In this document: positions 1 through 12,091 of the stretch, piece after piece
Layout: the number at the start of each line of letters is the position of its first letter
Position numbering within the stretch: the first letter of the stretch is position 1
Origin: Catonia carolina
Lineage: Eukaryota; Arthropoda; Insecta; Hemiptera; Achilidae
NCBI GenBank assembly: GCA_035578175.1
Contig: JAQMRL010000006.1
Span: forward strand, 31,070,893 to 31,134,892
Reading direction: 5' to 3'
DNA: 64,000 bases
Notes under the pieces: generated by a model
The model's database searches: none
Seen by the model: the letters and a program-made list of their open reading frames with translations, nothing else
What the model was told of the DNA's origin: nothing
Made by a program: the position numbers and the translations under genes

Positions 1-36
1 TTGCAACGAATAGATTGGGTGTAAATAAAATTTTAT
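1..36 (-). repeat. RepA fragment at window edge
   Basis: Matches the end of RepA around GCAACGAACAGATT and GTGTAAATAA as seen at 7425-7446. It is cut by the window start or decayed. Confidence 0.5.
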
Positions 37-605
37 CTTAGGCCCTCAAAAAAGTGCTAAAGGTCATTTTGCGAATAACCAACAAGACCATCCATAGAAT
101 CGCTCTGAAAATTTATTTAAGGATTTTCAAGTAATATTACTATTTGTTCGATTTATGTCCAGGAACTAATTTAATTATACAGGTGGAAAAATCGCAGCAA
201 ACTTCCCTAAAACGATTCCATAACAACAGTACAAAAAAACCATTTGATTCTTGTGCATAGTGAAATAGAGACGCTACCCTACCGTACAACATTTTTACTA
301 TAGATACTGAAGTCATGAGATTGCCTTTTGCGTATGGATGAGCTGTGAGAAAGGAAAGTAAAATATTTGCAGAGCTGCCAACCTTTAGAATGAGACACTA
401 CTCGTACATTTCACTACCGTGCAGTTTCTACATACATTTTGTACTCTGAGGTTTATTCCGAGAAAATGATTTCTTCATAAAACTTAAAAGAAATAAATGT
501 CACCTGTAATCTTGCCTATAGCTTAATAATTACATGACTAGAAATGTTTTATTTACTGTAATTACCAGCTACCTTATTCCATTGGAACAAAATTTTCTAC
601 GAATG

Positions 606-905
606 AATTGCCTTCTTTACTATCGCTTTCACCGGCGTCTGCACTATCAGTCTCACTATTATGTACTTAACCGTTTCCTTTTTTTACCAGGTGTCAACAA
701 AATTGTTGAAGAATAGCTTCTTCACGTCTTTCGTTTCCTTCATTATTTTTCGAATTGTGGCAAGAGAAACATCACAGTAGTTAGCCACTCGCTCATGGCT
801 TTTGTTAAGAGGCAGGGAAAGGTATTTTTGTTAAGCTTCATCTTCACAGAATTTTATTACACTGCATATTATATTTTGTTCAGCACTGTGAATAGTTTGT
901 CCACG
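606..905 (-). pseudogene. Relic transposase: N-terminal HTH joined to acidic tail
   Basis: The minus strand reads IICSVIKFCEDE, then SLPLNKSHERVANYCDVSLA and TIRKIMKET, the helix-turn-helix start of a widespread insect DDE transposase family whose next block is usually TPGKKRKR. That block (LTPGKKRKRLST) follows near 690 in another frame. Directly afterwards comes an acidic stretch (SETDSADAGESDSKEG) ending in FVPME and a stop at 571-573, resembling the C-terminal tail of the same proteins. The catalytic core is missing. Family identification is from memory. Confidence 0.55.
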
Positions 906-909
906 TTTT

Positions 910-2405
910 TGAGAAAATAACATTTCTGTTTACGGTAACAAACAGTTATATTCGTACAGTTAACCTACGAGAGGTTCCACGATATACTGTATGTGCTCTG
1001 AGTATAGTATATATTGTTGTGTTGGTTGTAATGAAATTAAAACAGTCACGCATGCGCACTGATGCTTTTCTTCTTTTCCCTTCGTTGCAAACAAGAGCAA
1101 ACTCGTAACTCAAGTAGTTATACCTGTCCTTCAAACTGTACAAAAATTTTCTTCATCAAAATTACAAAATTACAATGTATCAAAAAGTTGAAAGCTGAAT
1201 CACAGAAATGGCTCTTTAGCAACAGACAGTACACAAAGGAAATGATTATATTTTTAAATACGCCTTCTTTCCCCAAAACTACCCTCAAAAGGGTGTGCAC
1301 GCTCATTTTTTGCCCAGCCTCCAAAATTCTTCAGCCAAAAGTATTTCCTACGGTCAGGTTTACGCTTATCCGCAACTTTACCCTTTATAATTAGTCTGAG
1401 AAACTCATACTTATCACCCCTGTAAAATTGCTCAAAGTAGTTAATTATTTATCTTTTGATTGTGTTCATCAACTGACATTCCATACCTACACGTCTCAAA
1501 ACGTCAACTTTGGTAACATGATTGAAATCCGGAAATCCCGGAGTATTCTTCTAAACACCCACATTTATTAAGCTCTTAAACGTTGTATGGATTACTCACC
1601 TCGATATATTGACTCGTCTTTTTTCCAAACATTTTCCATATTTTTAGTGAGTTCTATTAAAATGTTCAATTCTTTTCAGCCCTTTTAAATTTTCTTAAAT
1701 CAATTCGGTTTTTTGATATTTTCATATAGATTAAGTATTTCCTTTACTAATGTGTTCCATAGATACTTCCGTAAAATATTATATTTTATTAAAACAAATA
1801 AAAGGTTTTCTAAATTTAACAGTTAAGGATTTACGTAGTTGTAAGTGACTGATGTGAGCGAATTAAAAGAAAAGGAAATTGATACGCGAGATCCGGTGTT
1901 GCAAGGGAAGGAATGGATAAGGTACAGAGGTTGCCTTTTCTCGGATTAAAGATTTGATAGATGAGGTCCCTTATTCTCTTCTTACTCGAGCTTGCCCCCT
2001 CTTGCCATCTTCTAACTCCCAAAAACCATCCCTTATATTCCTCATTCCTTTCTGAAACCCCGATCGCTACCTGACCTTTACTTGACCGTTTTTTACACAG
2101 CATGTCGTTTCTCATATTATCTTCGTTTTTATGTGCGTTTGAAAAAGTTACAATTTCCTGCCTAAAATGTTTTTTTTTCTTTATTTCGTTTTGAATTATG
2201 AAATAAAAGTGCATTCTCCTCCTGATTCTTCATCTTTTCCTTTTTCTTATATAATAATTTTTTCTATATCCTTCGTTAACTTTCTTTGCATAAAATTGTA
2301 TTACCCATTCATTTTTGTTACTGTCTTTAATGTAGTTTATTCCACACATTGTTTAAAATAATTCAGTTAGATTAAATGTATCTATAATCTTTATTAACTT
2401 GTTCT
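910..2405. other. AT-rich non-coding stretch
   Basis: Short AT-biased frames only. The longest (1062-1394) has no domain or splice context. No repeat shared with the rest of the window was seen. Confidence 0.5.
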
Positions 2406-2490
2406 GACTGCCCGTTGGTTTAGTGGTGAGCACAATCTCTGGGTTCTACGTCAAGGATTTCGGGTTTGATTCCCGATCAGGATTGGCATT
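2406..2490 (+). mobile_element. tRNA-like SINE head
   Basis: A-box-like TGGTTTAGTGGTGAGC and B-box-like GGGTTTGATTCCC are about 45 bp apart. The acceptor stem does not close and no CCA-type end is visible, so a SINE or tRNA pseudogene is more likely than a functional tRNA. Confidence 0.55.
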
Positions 2491-3009
2491 TTTTCCATTA
2501 ACTATTTTTATCTAATTATTACATTTCATCGTCTACATTAGCATTAATTTCCAAACCACTCAAAAGTAAAAGAAACCACATGGTAAAGATTAGTATCGAC
2601 AATTTAAAGTATACTTCTGAAAGGAATTTTTTTGGATTTCCCAAGTTTTAACTTAGAGACATGTTAATAATTAAAAAATTGAGTTCTCTGTCTGATTGAG
2701 CTATTAGGCTTAGTAAAGCACAATTGCTAATTTTCAGAAAAAACTTTTCGTACTTTTTTATATATTACGTACTTTAGACGTAATGAAACATTAAATAAAT
2801 TTAAAATAGTACTATGGTTTCTGATTATTTATAGTACTTCCATAAGAATATCGTTGGTTCAATTACACATATCAGGTGTTTGGCAGAAATTGTAGGTTAA
2901 AATTTTATTTAAAACTTATATTTAAATCTACATAGACGTAGATTGCAAGCGACAGAAATAAAATTTTTTTGGCATTCGCGTGGGTGTAGTAGATCGTTAC
3001 AGGAATACC

Positions 3010-3250
3010 AAGATAAAGAAAGAACTCAACATCTTCTCTCTAAACGACAGGGCATCTCAGAATAGAATGCAGTGATTAGAGAATGTGAAGAAAATGAGGG
3101 AGGATAGAATACGTAAGCAAACACTAAGCTATAAACCGGGGGGAAAGAGAGAACGAGGACGCCCGAGAAAGAGATGGGCAGATTTAAGAGGTTCGGAACA
3201 GGCAGAGATGCCTAACCTTTGTAAGGCCGAAGAAGAAGAGAAGAAGAACT
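3010..3250 (+). mobile_element. LINE 3' coding end with GAA-rich tail
   Basis: The plus strand reads KEELNIFSLNDRASQNRM, a stop, then NVKKMREDRIRKQTL and KRERGRPRKRWADLRGSEQ. The GRPRKRW block closes ORF2 in a LINE group common in arthropods. The sequence ends in an AAGAAGAAGAGAAG tail, as LINEs with simple-repeat 3' ends do. Confidence 0.65.
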
Positions 3251-3593
3251 TATAATTGGAAAATGAATTTATTTAACGTTTAGGTTATAAGGTATATTTG
3301 CGAAGAACCGATTTTTCACCTCTTTACATCTCTGAAAATAGGTTTTATACCCAAAATATTTTAAAATTAATTCTAAGAAGAAAACTATTATAAACAGGTT
3401 ATAGTGTAATTACGAGCAATGTTCGTTGTTTTTTCTTATTTCAGCAGCATTAAAGCTTTTGATTGGCTATTTAACTTGCATCAACTTAAATGTCCCGTTA
3501 ATTATTTAAATTTGTGAAAATTTCAAAAAATTTAAAAAATAAAGTATAAGATAAATGACTGAGAAGTTTAACAAATACTAATTGAATCGTCCA

Positions 3594-4191
3594 GTTTCAA
3601 AATCAGATACATCCAAAATTTCAAATTTTATATTTTTGCATTTTCTAACAGCTTACAACCTGCTCTGTAAAATGCATATATTTCAAAACCATCTATATCC
3701 TTATTCCTTAATAAAACCGTGCATAAAGTTGCTGGTTAGTTTCAAAATCAGATACATCCATTCTCTGTTATTGACCTCGAAAAAAATATGTTTATGTCGC
3801 ACAGCTCAAACATTAATATGAGGTTATGTTAGCAGGTAGTTGCAAGGTATATTTTAGTAAACGTTTTTTCTTTATTTGTCTATTTAGAGTTAGTTGTCGT
3901 TTTCCTTAAACAAATATTTAAGTCAGTGATTTCTTTAATAATATTACGAAATGTAGTGTTATCCTGAAGAAGTTAGTAATAATACGAGTATACTCGTAAA
4001 TCACGGAAAAATCATTGTGAAATATTTTCATAATTTCTTAATATCACCGTACATAAATTTTGTAAATTATATTCTTAAAACACCAAAATTTGTGATTAAT
4101 TATGTTAAAATTATAATAATCTTGCGTTTAATGTATTTATATATTTCAAAACCAGATAGATCCGAATTCCGTTTCAAAACCAGATACACCC
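3594..4191 (+). repeat. Scattered 21-bp motif, four copies
   Basis: GTTTCAAAATCAGATACATC plus C at 3594 and 3739, and variants with CAAAACCAGATA at 4143 and 4171. A fifth weaker version lies near 3679. Spacing is irregular (145, 404, 28 bp), so this is not a simple tandem array. Confidence 0.6.
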
Positions 4192-4997
4192 TTTTTGTAA
4201 TGTGTTTTTTATAGTGTGTGAAATTTCTCCTAAACTATTGTCATTAAAAAATTAAAAGTCAGTATGTAAAATCCTCTACCCTAATGCTATTTCTCCAGTA
4301 AGTCACAATGTTGTGTCATTTCATGTTTTTGAGAGAAACGTTTCCAGGTCTGCTGAAAAATTTGCATATTTGGATCTATCTGCTATTGTAACTAGACGAT
4401 TCAATTCTTAATATGTTGTTTTCTATTAACAAAACATTATAATTATGAAGTTAAGTATGCTAAGATAACAATATGTTCTTACGTATGTAAATTTTTTTTG
4501 TAAGCTACATAGGGTTTTGTTTTGTAATCAAACAATGCAAAACATGCGTAATCTCTTCTTTTAACTTGGTCTATATTTCATCCGAGGGGTTTAATGCAGC
4601 TAACTTCAAAGACGTCAACAATTGTCATTTTTTCTATTATGGTTTTTACACAAGAACACTTTAGTACTTAGTAATGTTAAACATAATATGTTTGTTTAAT
4701 TAATGTAATATTATTACGTTACTTATTCGATAATTAACTCGGTTTTCTCATTAGGTGATACTAAAAAGATAGCAAAAATATGTACAAATAAACAACAATC
4801 GCTTTATCTTTAACGAATTTTTATCTGTAATTGTTATTTTTCATGTACAATTATACTAAGAAACCATAAGTGTTTTAAATAATTAAAAATATTGTAAAAA
4901 ATATAAAATGTGGTGAAGAATATTTGTTAATTATTCCGAAACAAAAACAACTTCCTTAAATAAACACAAATTAAAAACACAAGGAAATTAAAATTAA

Positions 4998-5323
4998 GCA
5001 TAAATGCTAAATAGTAAAAAAATTAGCACTTGTTAAAATATGAACTTCCAAAGTTAATACGAAAACAAATTAACAACACTAAAAAAACTAGGAAATACAG
5101 CATGAGTGCTAAATAGCAAAAAATTAGCACTTCTTAAAATATTAAGTTCCAAAGTTTAAACGAAACCAACAGTAAATTGAGCATGAGTACTAAATAGCAA
5201 AAAAAATATAACTTGTTTAAATATGAACTTCCAGTTTAAACGAACATAAATTAACGCTAAAAAATTGAGCATGAGTGCTAAATATTAAAAAATTAGCACT
5301 TCTTAAAATATAAACTTCCAAGG
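4998..5323 (+). repeat. Four-unit tandem repeat, each unit with a hairpin
   Basis: Units start at 4998, 5100, 5181 and 5269 with GCATGAGTGCTAAATA or a variant. Unit length is 81-102 bp. Three of four keep GTGCTAA...TTAGCAC arms, followed by TTAAAATATGAACTTCCA. No coding frame. Confidence 0.82.
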
Positions 5324-6336
5324 TTTTCTTATGTAATAATGTTTTATGTTGTATTTTACTGCGTTAGCTACTTATTTTTCTTGTTTTGCAGATTATAATT
5401 TTACACTCTAGGAAATAAACATTTAAAAGAAATTCCTTAGCCAACTGTTAAACAGTATTCACATTAAAAAACGTGTGTCGAACTATGTTCATGTAATGTA
5501 AAAATATGAATAATTAGACCATTTTTATTATAGCTACAATAAATATCTAGTCTTATGTAGCCAATAAGTAGATAAGGTTTTTTATTAATGTGCGAGTCGT
5601 GCAGAATCAAAACAATGTCCATCCTTTTTTTAAATTACAAATACAATAATGTCATTTTTCTTATTTTATCAAAGAGAATTTCTTTTGACTGGTCTAAAAA
5701 CATCAAAAATCATATTATTTCTAACTGATAAAGGTTGTATAAATAATTCCATTACAAAAAATAACAAAAAGTAATTATATACGTTTGTAATAAATAGATT
5801 TTGCCGAAAATTAAGATTATTTGTTTTCATCTAACACAACTCACGTCATGACCGATTACGTATTAAAAAATTTTATATTAAAAAATTCTTAAGATACGGT
5901 TGAAATTTCCAAGAATCGTAATTTAAGTTGTCTAGGATTGTTTATTGACATTTTTTGTGTATTCTGTTTCATTCCTTCAAAATGAACCAACTGGCCTTTT
6001 ATGTTAGTGACAGAACTCCATTTATTACTTAGGATTAGCTGTATTGTTAGTTTGGTTAACTATTGCAATCATTAGGCACAGTATATTATTCCATTATTTA
6101 TGAATTTAATAGTTACAAATAAAAGTGTGCAACCAACTCTATGATATTCGTAACTCAACTTAATTCCAACCCCTCTGATATTACGCGAGCATGAGATTAG
6201 CCCGCGTGCAATTGATAGTAACACCCTCTAGGATCAGTAGTTTTAAATTAACGTTTTCCGAGTAAACTTATAAATTTAATGGAGATATTAATAGATGTCT
6301 ACTAACTTAATTTTTAACTTCGTTAATTTAACGCTT
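5324..6336. other. AT-rich non-coding stretch
   Basis: Nothing recognised between the tandem repeat and GC island 1. Confidence 0.5.
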
Positions 6337-6900
6337 TGTCACCGTCGTCCCCTTTGATAAGGTACTGTGCTGCTGGCTATCAAAGCTTCCGACTAGACTA
6401 GTGACAGAGGGAACCGCCAGTAGTTCTGAAAGGGGCGGTAGGCCTCTGGCAGCGTACCGACAGAGGCCTTTGTCCCCAAGACCGAGACCAATAACCACCC
6501 CTTACCAAAGTGCTTTCGACGACTATATAAAGAGCGCTCCACTGAGCCTGAGGAGATTAGATTCCACGCATCGACAGAATCGACGAGACTTCCTACATCG
6601 GCACACGGCTACCGGACTCCAGCAAAGACTCATCGATGACCCCGCAAGAAAGAATATGATGCTTCCACTCGCCGATCCGACACCGTAAGCCGTCGACCGG
6701 GACCATCATCGCCCGCTGCCACGAGCGATGCCCACAGCGGTCCCTTACGCTCACCGGATCCGACGAAGCAGCTATCGACGCACTACTGTGAGGGAAGAAA
6801 ATGAGGTCTCCGTTGGATGACGAAACGCCGTGTTGCCCAGCTCCCCGACCGACGCTTCGCCAAGACGACCACCATTCAAACGGCCCTTTTCAAGGCCACC
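6337..6900 (+). mobile_element. GC-rich island 1: TATA box to histone-type stem-loop
   Basis: A sharp GC-rich block in AT-rich surroundings. It has a TATA box (CTATATAAAG, 6521-6530), a 95-codon open frame (6401-6688, Arg/Pro-rich, no recognised domain) and ends 355 bp after the TATA in a histone-mRNA-type stem-loop. No histone sequence was found in any frame. TTGTCACC occurs near both edges (about 6336 and 6930). A solo LTR or non-autonomous retroelement is possible; the identity is open. Confidence 0.4.
6882..6897 (+). promoter_or_regulatory. Histone-type 3' stem-loop, island 1
   Basis: GGCCCTTTTCAAGGCC followed by ACCAAA. It matches the metazoan histone stem-loop (6-bp stem, TTTC loop, ACCA flank) with one C-A mismatch in the stem. 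AATAAA follows at 6905. Confidence 0.6.
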
Positions 6901-7081
6901 AAAAAATAAAGGTTTTAATTCGCCACTTATTGTCACCATCCGATAACATCTTTAATGCTTTTTTACTTTTCTTCTCGTATAAGAATAAATAGGGAAAAAA
7001 GTTTTGTTTTCATGTCAAATTTTTGAATTCGATTTTATCATCGGATAATACAAGTTTTCAGATTTTTGACGCTATTCAAAT

Positions 7082-7470
7082 TTGTTGTTTAGGTCATCAG
7101 CCGCAAGGCTGGTTTGAACCTGTAGAGATTTTACTAAGTATAACAAGGAGTGAGGTGGTTTACACTTGCCTTTCTCACTGAATGGAAAAGTAGGCTTGTC
7201 AGCATACGGGTCCCTCTGAAAAGCACATATTTTCCACTCTTCAAATGACACCTTCACTTCATTCACCACAGGGTCTGGGTGTATAATAAAATTCATTACT
7301 TTCAGAGGTGATAACTCTAATTAGTGTCTTTTACACCTCTACCTCTTCTGTTCTTAAACGATTTAGTCATTTAATTGACTGACCATGTGATAAGAAACTG
7401 AACTATTTATTTTAGCCCAGCAACGAACAGATTAAGTGTAAATAAATTTGACACTCCACCCGTCTGGTAT
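7082..7470 (-). repeat. RepA retroposon copy
   Basis: Near full-length copy in minus orientation, from TTGTTGTTTAGGTCATCAGC to CACTCCACCCGTCTGGTA. It carries an open frame of 74 codons on the minus strand (7072-7296) that resembles frames in other RepA copies (shared NEVKVSF and WKICAFQR). Confidence 0.8.
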
Positions 7471-7711
7471 AGGCAGAATTCAAATTCATGAAGTAGTAAT
7501 TTACACATTTCTTTTTAGGTTGATATTTGGATTACTGTCATCAGATATAGAGTTGCCTTAGTGACACAATTGAATAGAGCTGAAGATTTCACATTCAACT
7601 TTTCCAATCAATATTAGATTAGAAATGCCATCGGTAGAGGAATATAAATGTGTCTATATTACACAATAGATATATCTAAACAACCATAAATGTCATTAAA
7701 TAAGGGCTATT

Positions 7712-8006
7712 CGTCCAGTGCAGTTAAGAGTAATGCATTTGAGGTTAGTATTGGGTGGAGCGGACCAGTTATACTGCCCTAGTGTGTAGATACAGAACAA
7801 CAACACCATATTGCCTAACTGGAGAGTTAGGCGGTGTACTGAACGACAGAGTGCAGTACAACTGCCAAGAGAATCAAGGTTAATTTAAGCTAACACAAAT
7901 GCTCTCCATTAACACACAGTTTATGCTAACTATGCCGTTACCGACGATTCAATACATGTCGCATAACCCCTTTAACCTATCGTAACGCATTCAACTGCAC
8001 TAGAAT
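7712..8006. mobile_element. Possible MITE with imperfect inverted ends
   Basis: CAGTGCAGTTAAGAGTAATGC at the left and AACGCATTCAACTGCACTAG at the right are imperfectly complementary over about 20 bp. The interior is GC-richer than its surroundings and non-coding. No convincing target duplication. Confidence 0.35.
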
Positions 8007-8786
8007 ACGAGTGTGTGTGGAATTCGACATGTTTCTATCAGTGTACATTTAAACAAGCTTGGGAATACATTGGCTTAAATCACTCCTGTCCCTTTTAAGC
8101 TATTTATATAGGTTCTGGTCTAAATCAGGAAAAGTAAGCTACTTGTATATACTTTTTGGTCACACGCATTTTAAAACTTGTAAATAATTATGAAGTTACT
8201 AAAACTATCTTATACAGTGGTGTTAGCTTAGCAGAACTTCCTTGTACTAATTTGTTTTTATAAAAGGGATAAAAGAAAATAAAAATAATTACAAAAATTA
8301 TAAGAATTATTTCCTTAACTTTATTAGAGTGAATGAAAAAGAATTAATTTCCAAGACATATTTCTAAAAAGAAAATTCAGCACCTCTAAACGCATTATTT
8401 AAAATTTTTGAAGAAACGATCAGGTGTGAATCGAGTCAAGACGTTCTAAATAAAAATACTTCTAGCTTTTCCTGTTTTCTGTTTCAAAATATTATGAGCA
8501 ACTCTTAGATCTATAAAAATGCCACATATGTATTAAATGTAAAATCTAGTACAATATACCGGGTGTCCCACGAAGAGGTTGCTATTTTTGAATTAATATG
8601 CCGGACATATCGCACAATCTACTGACTGGAAACTTCACAGTTATAATTACGTAATAGATATGTAAAAAAGTACCATTGAGTTTCATTTGCAACAGGATCT
8701 GTAAATAGATATAATTAATTGTTATTATCATAATCCTATAATATATAAAATGTTTAATTCTATATTTTGCCCGTCTTGTAGGAATA

Positions 8787-9115
8787 CGAGATTGAGGTTA
8801 AAAATTGTATGTATATTTTATACATAATCACTTATTGTCACCTTCAATATACACTCCTTCTCTGTCCCTACAACGCTCCATGCGAATTTTCCATGGTTGG
8901 AAACAGTGCTGGAAGTCATCATCTTTCAGCTCCTTCAGGACATGTGCCGCTCAAAAATGTTTGAAATGAAGCACTGTTTCCAACAATGGAAAATTCGCAT
9001 GGAGCGTTGTAGGGATATAGAAGGAGTGTATATTGAAGCTGATAATAAGTGATTTGTATAAAATAAAATTACAGTTTTTACAACGTCAGTCTCGTTAATT
9101 AATAGCAGCACCTCG
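8787..9115. mobile_element. Short palindromic mariner derivative
   Basis: The left half is the mariner 3' end in minus orientation and the right half the same 3' end in plus orientation; the plus-strand tail still reads QQWKIRMERC and GVYIE. TA flanks the right end (9116-9117) and the right tip matches the CGAGGTG...GGCTATTAA ends of the 42.7 and 45.0-kb elements. The left tip is diverged. The joint GCCGCTCAAAAATGTTTG is shared with the 45.0-kb element. Confidence 0.72.
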
Positions 9116-9117
9116 TA

Positions 9118-10683
9118 TACTAAACATGTTTGCATTAAATACATGTTAAGCTACTAATATTTTAAAATGAAAAAAGTTAAAAAATTTAACACAATTTAAA
9201 AATATTAGGTGCTAGGAAAATGAGAATAGGTAAAAACACTCAATTTTCAGCGGAATGAAATTGTTTTATAAATTTTACCAATTTTAAATGGTGTTTGGTT
9301 TCAAAATATAAGGTATAAAATTTCATTTTGGTTTCAACAAAAACTTTCTATGTATTTTTTTTTTGTTTACTGCCACATTAGACCAAGAGAAGTAACCTTA
9401 GATATTTCTGAACACTTTGTTTGATCCTGCACTCTCAGCATTCTTGCATTGTAGGCTTTTCTACTTTCTCCGCTCATTCCCACATCATTCTCGTTATATC
9501 ATTGAGTACAGGCTCCCCAAAATTTCACAGTGTGTGCGTGCCAGGTGAAGTGACCGCGGATTTTTACCTTTGTACGACTTATTACGACTTATTGTTACAA
9601 TTTAAAAAGATAAATGTTATAAGTTACAATTTTTCCTTGGTACCCTAAAAATGTTAACATACGTTTCAGTACATTCCATCGGTATTTTGAAGATTGGTTG
9701 TTTTATCATTGAATAATATTGTAAAAATTGGAATTTTAATAACTAATCTTCTTTAATAAAACTGTCTAATGAATTATCCCATTATCTATTGACACTCGAA
9801 CGTAAAATCAAATTTTATTATTAATTAACCGGTTAAATTAACTAATTGAACCGCAAAAATTTGCTTACTTGTAAATAAGTCGAATGTTAAAATTCCTCTT
9901 AAATTTTCATTGTAGCTACGTTTTTTATGTCATTTTTCTCTCATTTTTATTTTACATAGCATATTCAAAACGTACTACAAAATACAATATTATCCTCATA
10001 TTCAAATTTTTTCCAGTTTTCTCCGTTTTTTTCTGAGTAGGGAAATTTATATACAGTTCTTAGGAAAGTAGTAAAAGAAAATATATGAAAACTGAATGTA
10101 ATGATGGTACTTACTGCACTCTTCCGGATAAAACAGTGTTTAGTTTCTTGTAGATGAAATGATTTATGGGCAAGGTTTACCGAAGGATCACCACAAGCAC
10201 CTGTGGCACTCGTTTACTCATCCACTTTCTCATAGCGTACCTTATCCACCCCTCAACTTATAACCTGTAACCTACCCTACTTACGACTGTGCATTTCCAT
10301 AACTTACAGTATTCTGCTTTATTACTCTATGATATGTGCATTATTCTTCTTTAATTTATGCAAGTTTTGTAATTCAAAATTAAATAATGATAAATTACTT
10401 ATTGTACTTACGTTGGATGATATTATTTTTGAATAATAATTCCCTCTGCAGTGTTGCTATTGTTTTATACTCGATTGCTTCTTCTGTTGTTTTAAATAGG
10501 CCTATGTACAACGCGAGGTTCAAAATAAGGTGTAAGAAATTTTAAAATTTCTGACGTAATGAAAATTATGTTAAAAAATGTTAAATGTTTGGGCGAAACT
10601 TATAGATTTAGGCTTGATTTTTTCACACATTTTTATTAAAAATTTAGTACCTATTATTACAATATTATGAAAATTATTAATTA
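9118..10683. other. AT-rich non-coding stretch
   Basis: No repeat, RNA gene or coding exon recognised. The 75-codon frame at 9421 has no visible domain. Confidence 0.5.
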
Positions 10684-10920
10684 AACCGGAAGCAGGCCAT
10701 TTGCAGAGGATGGAAGATGGTGCGTGACCAAAGATGGTATGGGAGTGGGCGCCAGCCTGTAGAAGAAAGAGAGGTAAGGCAGAAGTTACATGTTGGATGG
10801 CGTACCGGAGGCAATGTCTTTGCGGCGGCTCTCCAATGGAGACTGGTGAGACAAAGAGAGGTGGTGCTTAGGAAGCGAAATACGGCTGCAGCTGTAAATC
10901 TAAATTACAAAACGTGAATT
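10684..10920 (+). other. GC-richer unclassified segment with 66-codon frame
   Basis: The frame 10717-10917 is Arg/Trp-rich and shows no domain. Base composition differs from the AT-rich flanks, so an old mobile-element fragment is likely. Confidence 0.3.
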
Positions 10921-11199
10921 TTTTGCTGGAGGTTACAATTTTCTCTACAGTTCTGCAATTGACGAAAGAGATCCCTTGTCCAGAGGCATTTTAAACGTTT
11001 GTGCTAAGTACCCGGTATTGACCAAATGTATATCTTTTATAAAAGCGGTAGTCATGAAAATACAAATTTACAACAATTTGTCTTTTATAGTTGTTTTGTG
11101 ACGTCATTTACAAATGGGATTTGTAAGTTTTTGTGCAGCATTAAGTTTGTGACGTAAAAGGTATTAGGTAATCGCTCGTATAATCTTGTGTGAATGTTA

Positions 11200-11308
11200 A
11201 GTAGATCCCCAAAGCTGAACTCCGTATGTCCAGATTGGCCTTACGATAGTCTTGTAGATTGTTAATTTATGAGACATATTTAATTTAGAACGTTTATCGA
11301 GTAAGCGC
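11200..11308 (-). pseudogene. Jockey-type ORF2 fragment
   Basis: The minus strand gives RLLDKRSKLNMSHKLTIYKT and IVRPIWTYGVQLWGST in one open frame of about 36 codons. It is close to the 20.0-kb fragment and cut at both ends. Confidence 0.75.
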
Positions 11309-11380
11309 TAAGTAACTTTTTTAATAAATATTATTTCTTATTTTTTAATAAACTGAAAAATGTACGGTGTTTGCTAGTTT

Positions 11381-11414
11381 AAAAATCTGGTGTGAAACAC
11401 TCACACGACTTTTT
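11381..11414 (-). repeat. RepB 3' end fragment
   Basis: On the minus strand GTCGTGTGAGTGTTTCACAC followed by CAGATTTTT, the same end as RepB at 35880 and 57185. Confidence 0.5.
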
Positions 11415-11956
11415 CATGACAATATAAAGAATGGCCCATATAACCTGTGTTTAATCATGAGTGAATGACAGTAAATGAAAATTAACCTTTGTAGTCCTTA
11501 AAAATATAAAAATCACTATTTAACGGTAAACAACGATTCTTTCTTAGGATACGTCTACAAAATTTGTTTTTTTTTTAAGTTGATGGATGTAACACCTTTG
11601 CACTGTTTTATTTAAAATAATTAAACGACAAGAATTACTCTTAAAACAATTATGAAAGTTCTATTTTGATTATTTTTAGATTTAATATTGCTAAAATTGA
11701 TTTTGTATTCAGTAGTCTGTTTTCCCCAAATCGATTTTGCAACTCCGAATCTTTTTGTCTTCATTGGAGTCTTTGAATTCCACATTTGTACTTGTAGAAT
11801 ATTGTAAATTGAAAATCCTCCTTCTAAATAATGTCTTATCAAAATACTCCTGCTTTCCAATTGGTAAAGTTTTACCTTTTTCCTAACACCAGTTGTAATG
11901 TCTTAGGTTTTATTCATTCCACGCCCCACTGACAGTATGTAATTTTTAAACCCGAC

Positions 11957-12091
11957 ATTTCCCTTGTAGTTTGTTGTTTAGGTCATCAGCCGAAAGGCTG
12001 GTTTGAACCTGTAGAGGTTTTACAAATTAAAACGAGGAGTGAGGTGGTTTACTATTGCCTTCCTCACTGAGTGGAAAAGTATGCTTATAAG
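11957..12091. repeat. 135-bp exact direct repeat, left copy
   Basis: Identical to 15510-15644 on base-by-base reading. It spans 3 bp of outside flank, the RepA target duplication TCCCTTGTAG and the first ~122 bp of RepA (minus orientation) up to the LTR insertion point. Confidence 0.92.

Noticed and set aside
1062..1394. 110-codon frame
   Set aside because: Low-complexity AT-driven composition, overlapping frames on the other strand, no domain.
2406..2490. Functional tRNA gene
   Set aside because: A and B boxes are present but cloverleaf stems do not close; SINE head is the better reading.
4998..5323. CRISPR-like array
   Set aside because: Units of 81-102 bp with no unique spacers and in a eukaryotic intron; a simple tandem repeat.
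6401..6688. 95-codon Arg/Pro-rich frame in GC island 1, considered as a histone or basic protein
   Set aside because: No histone sequence in any frame; GC-rich DNA lacks stops by composition.
8560..8600. ACCGGGTGTCCCACG, similar to a mariner terminal repeat
   Set aside because: No matching inverted end or target duplication located.
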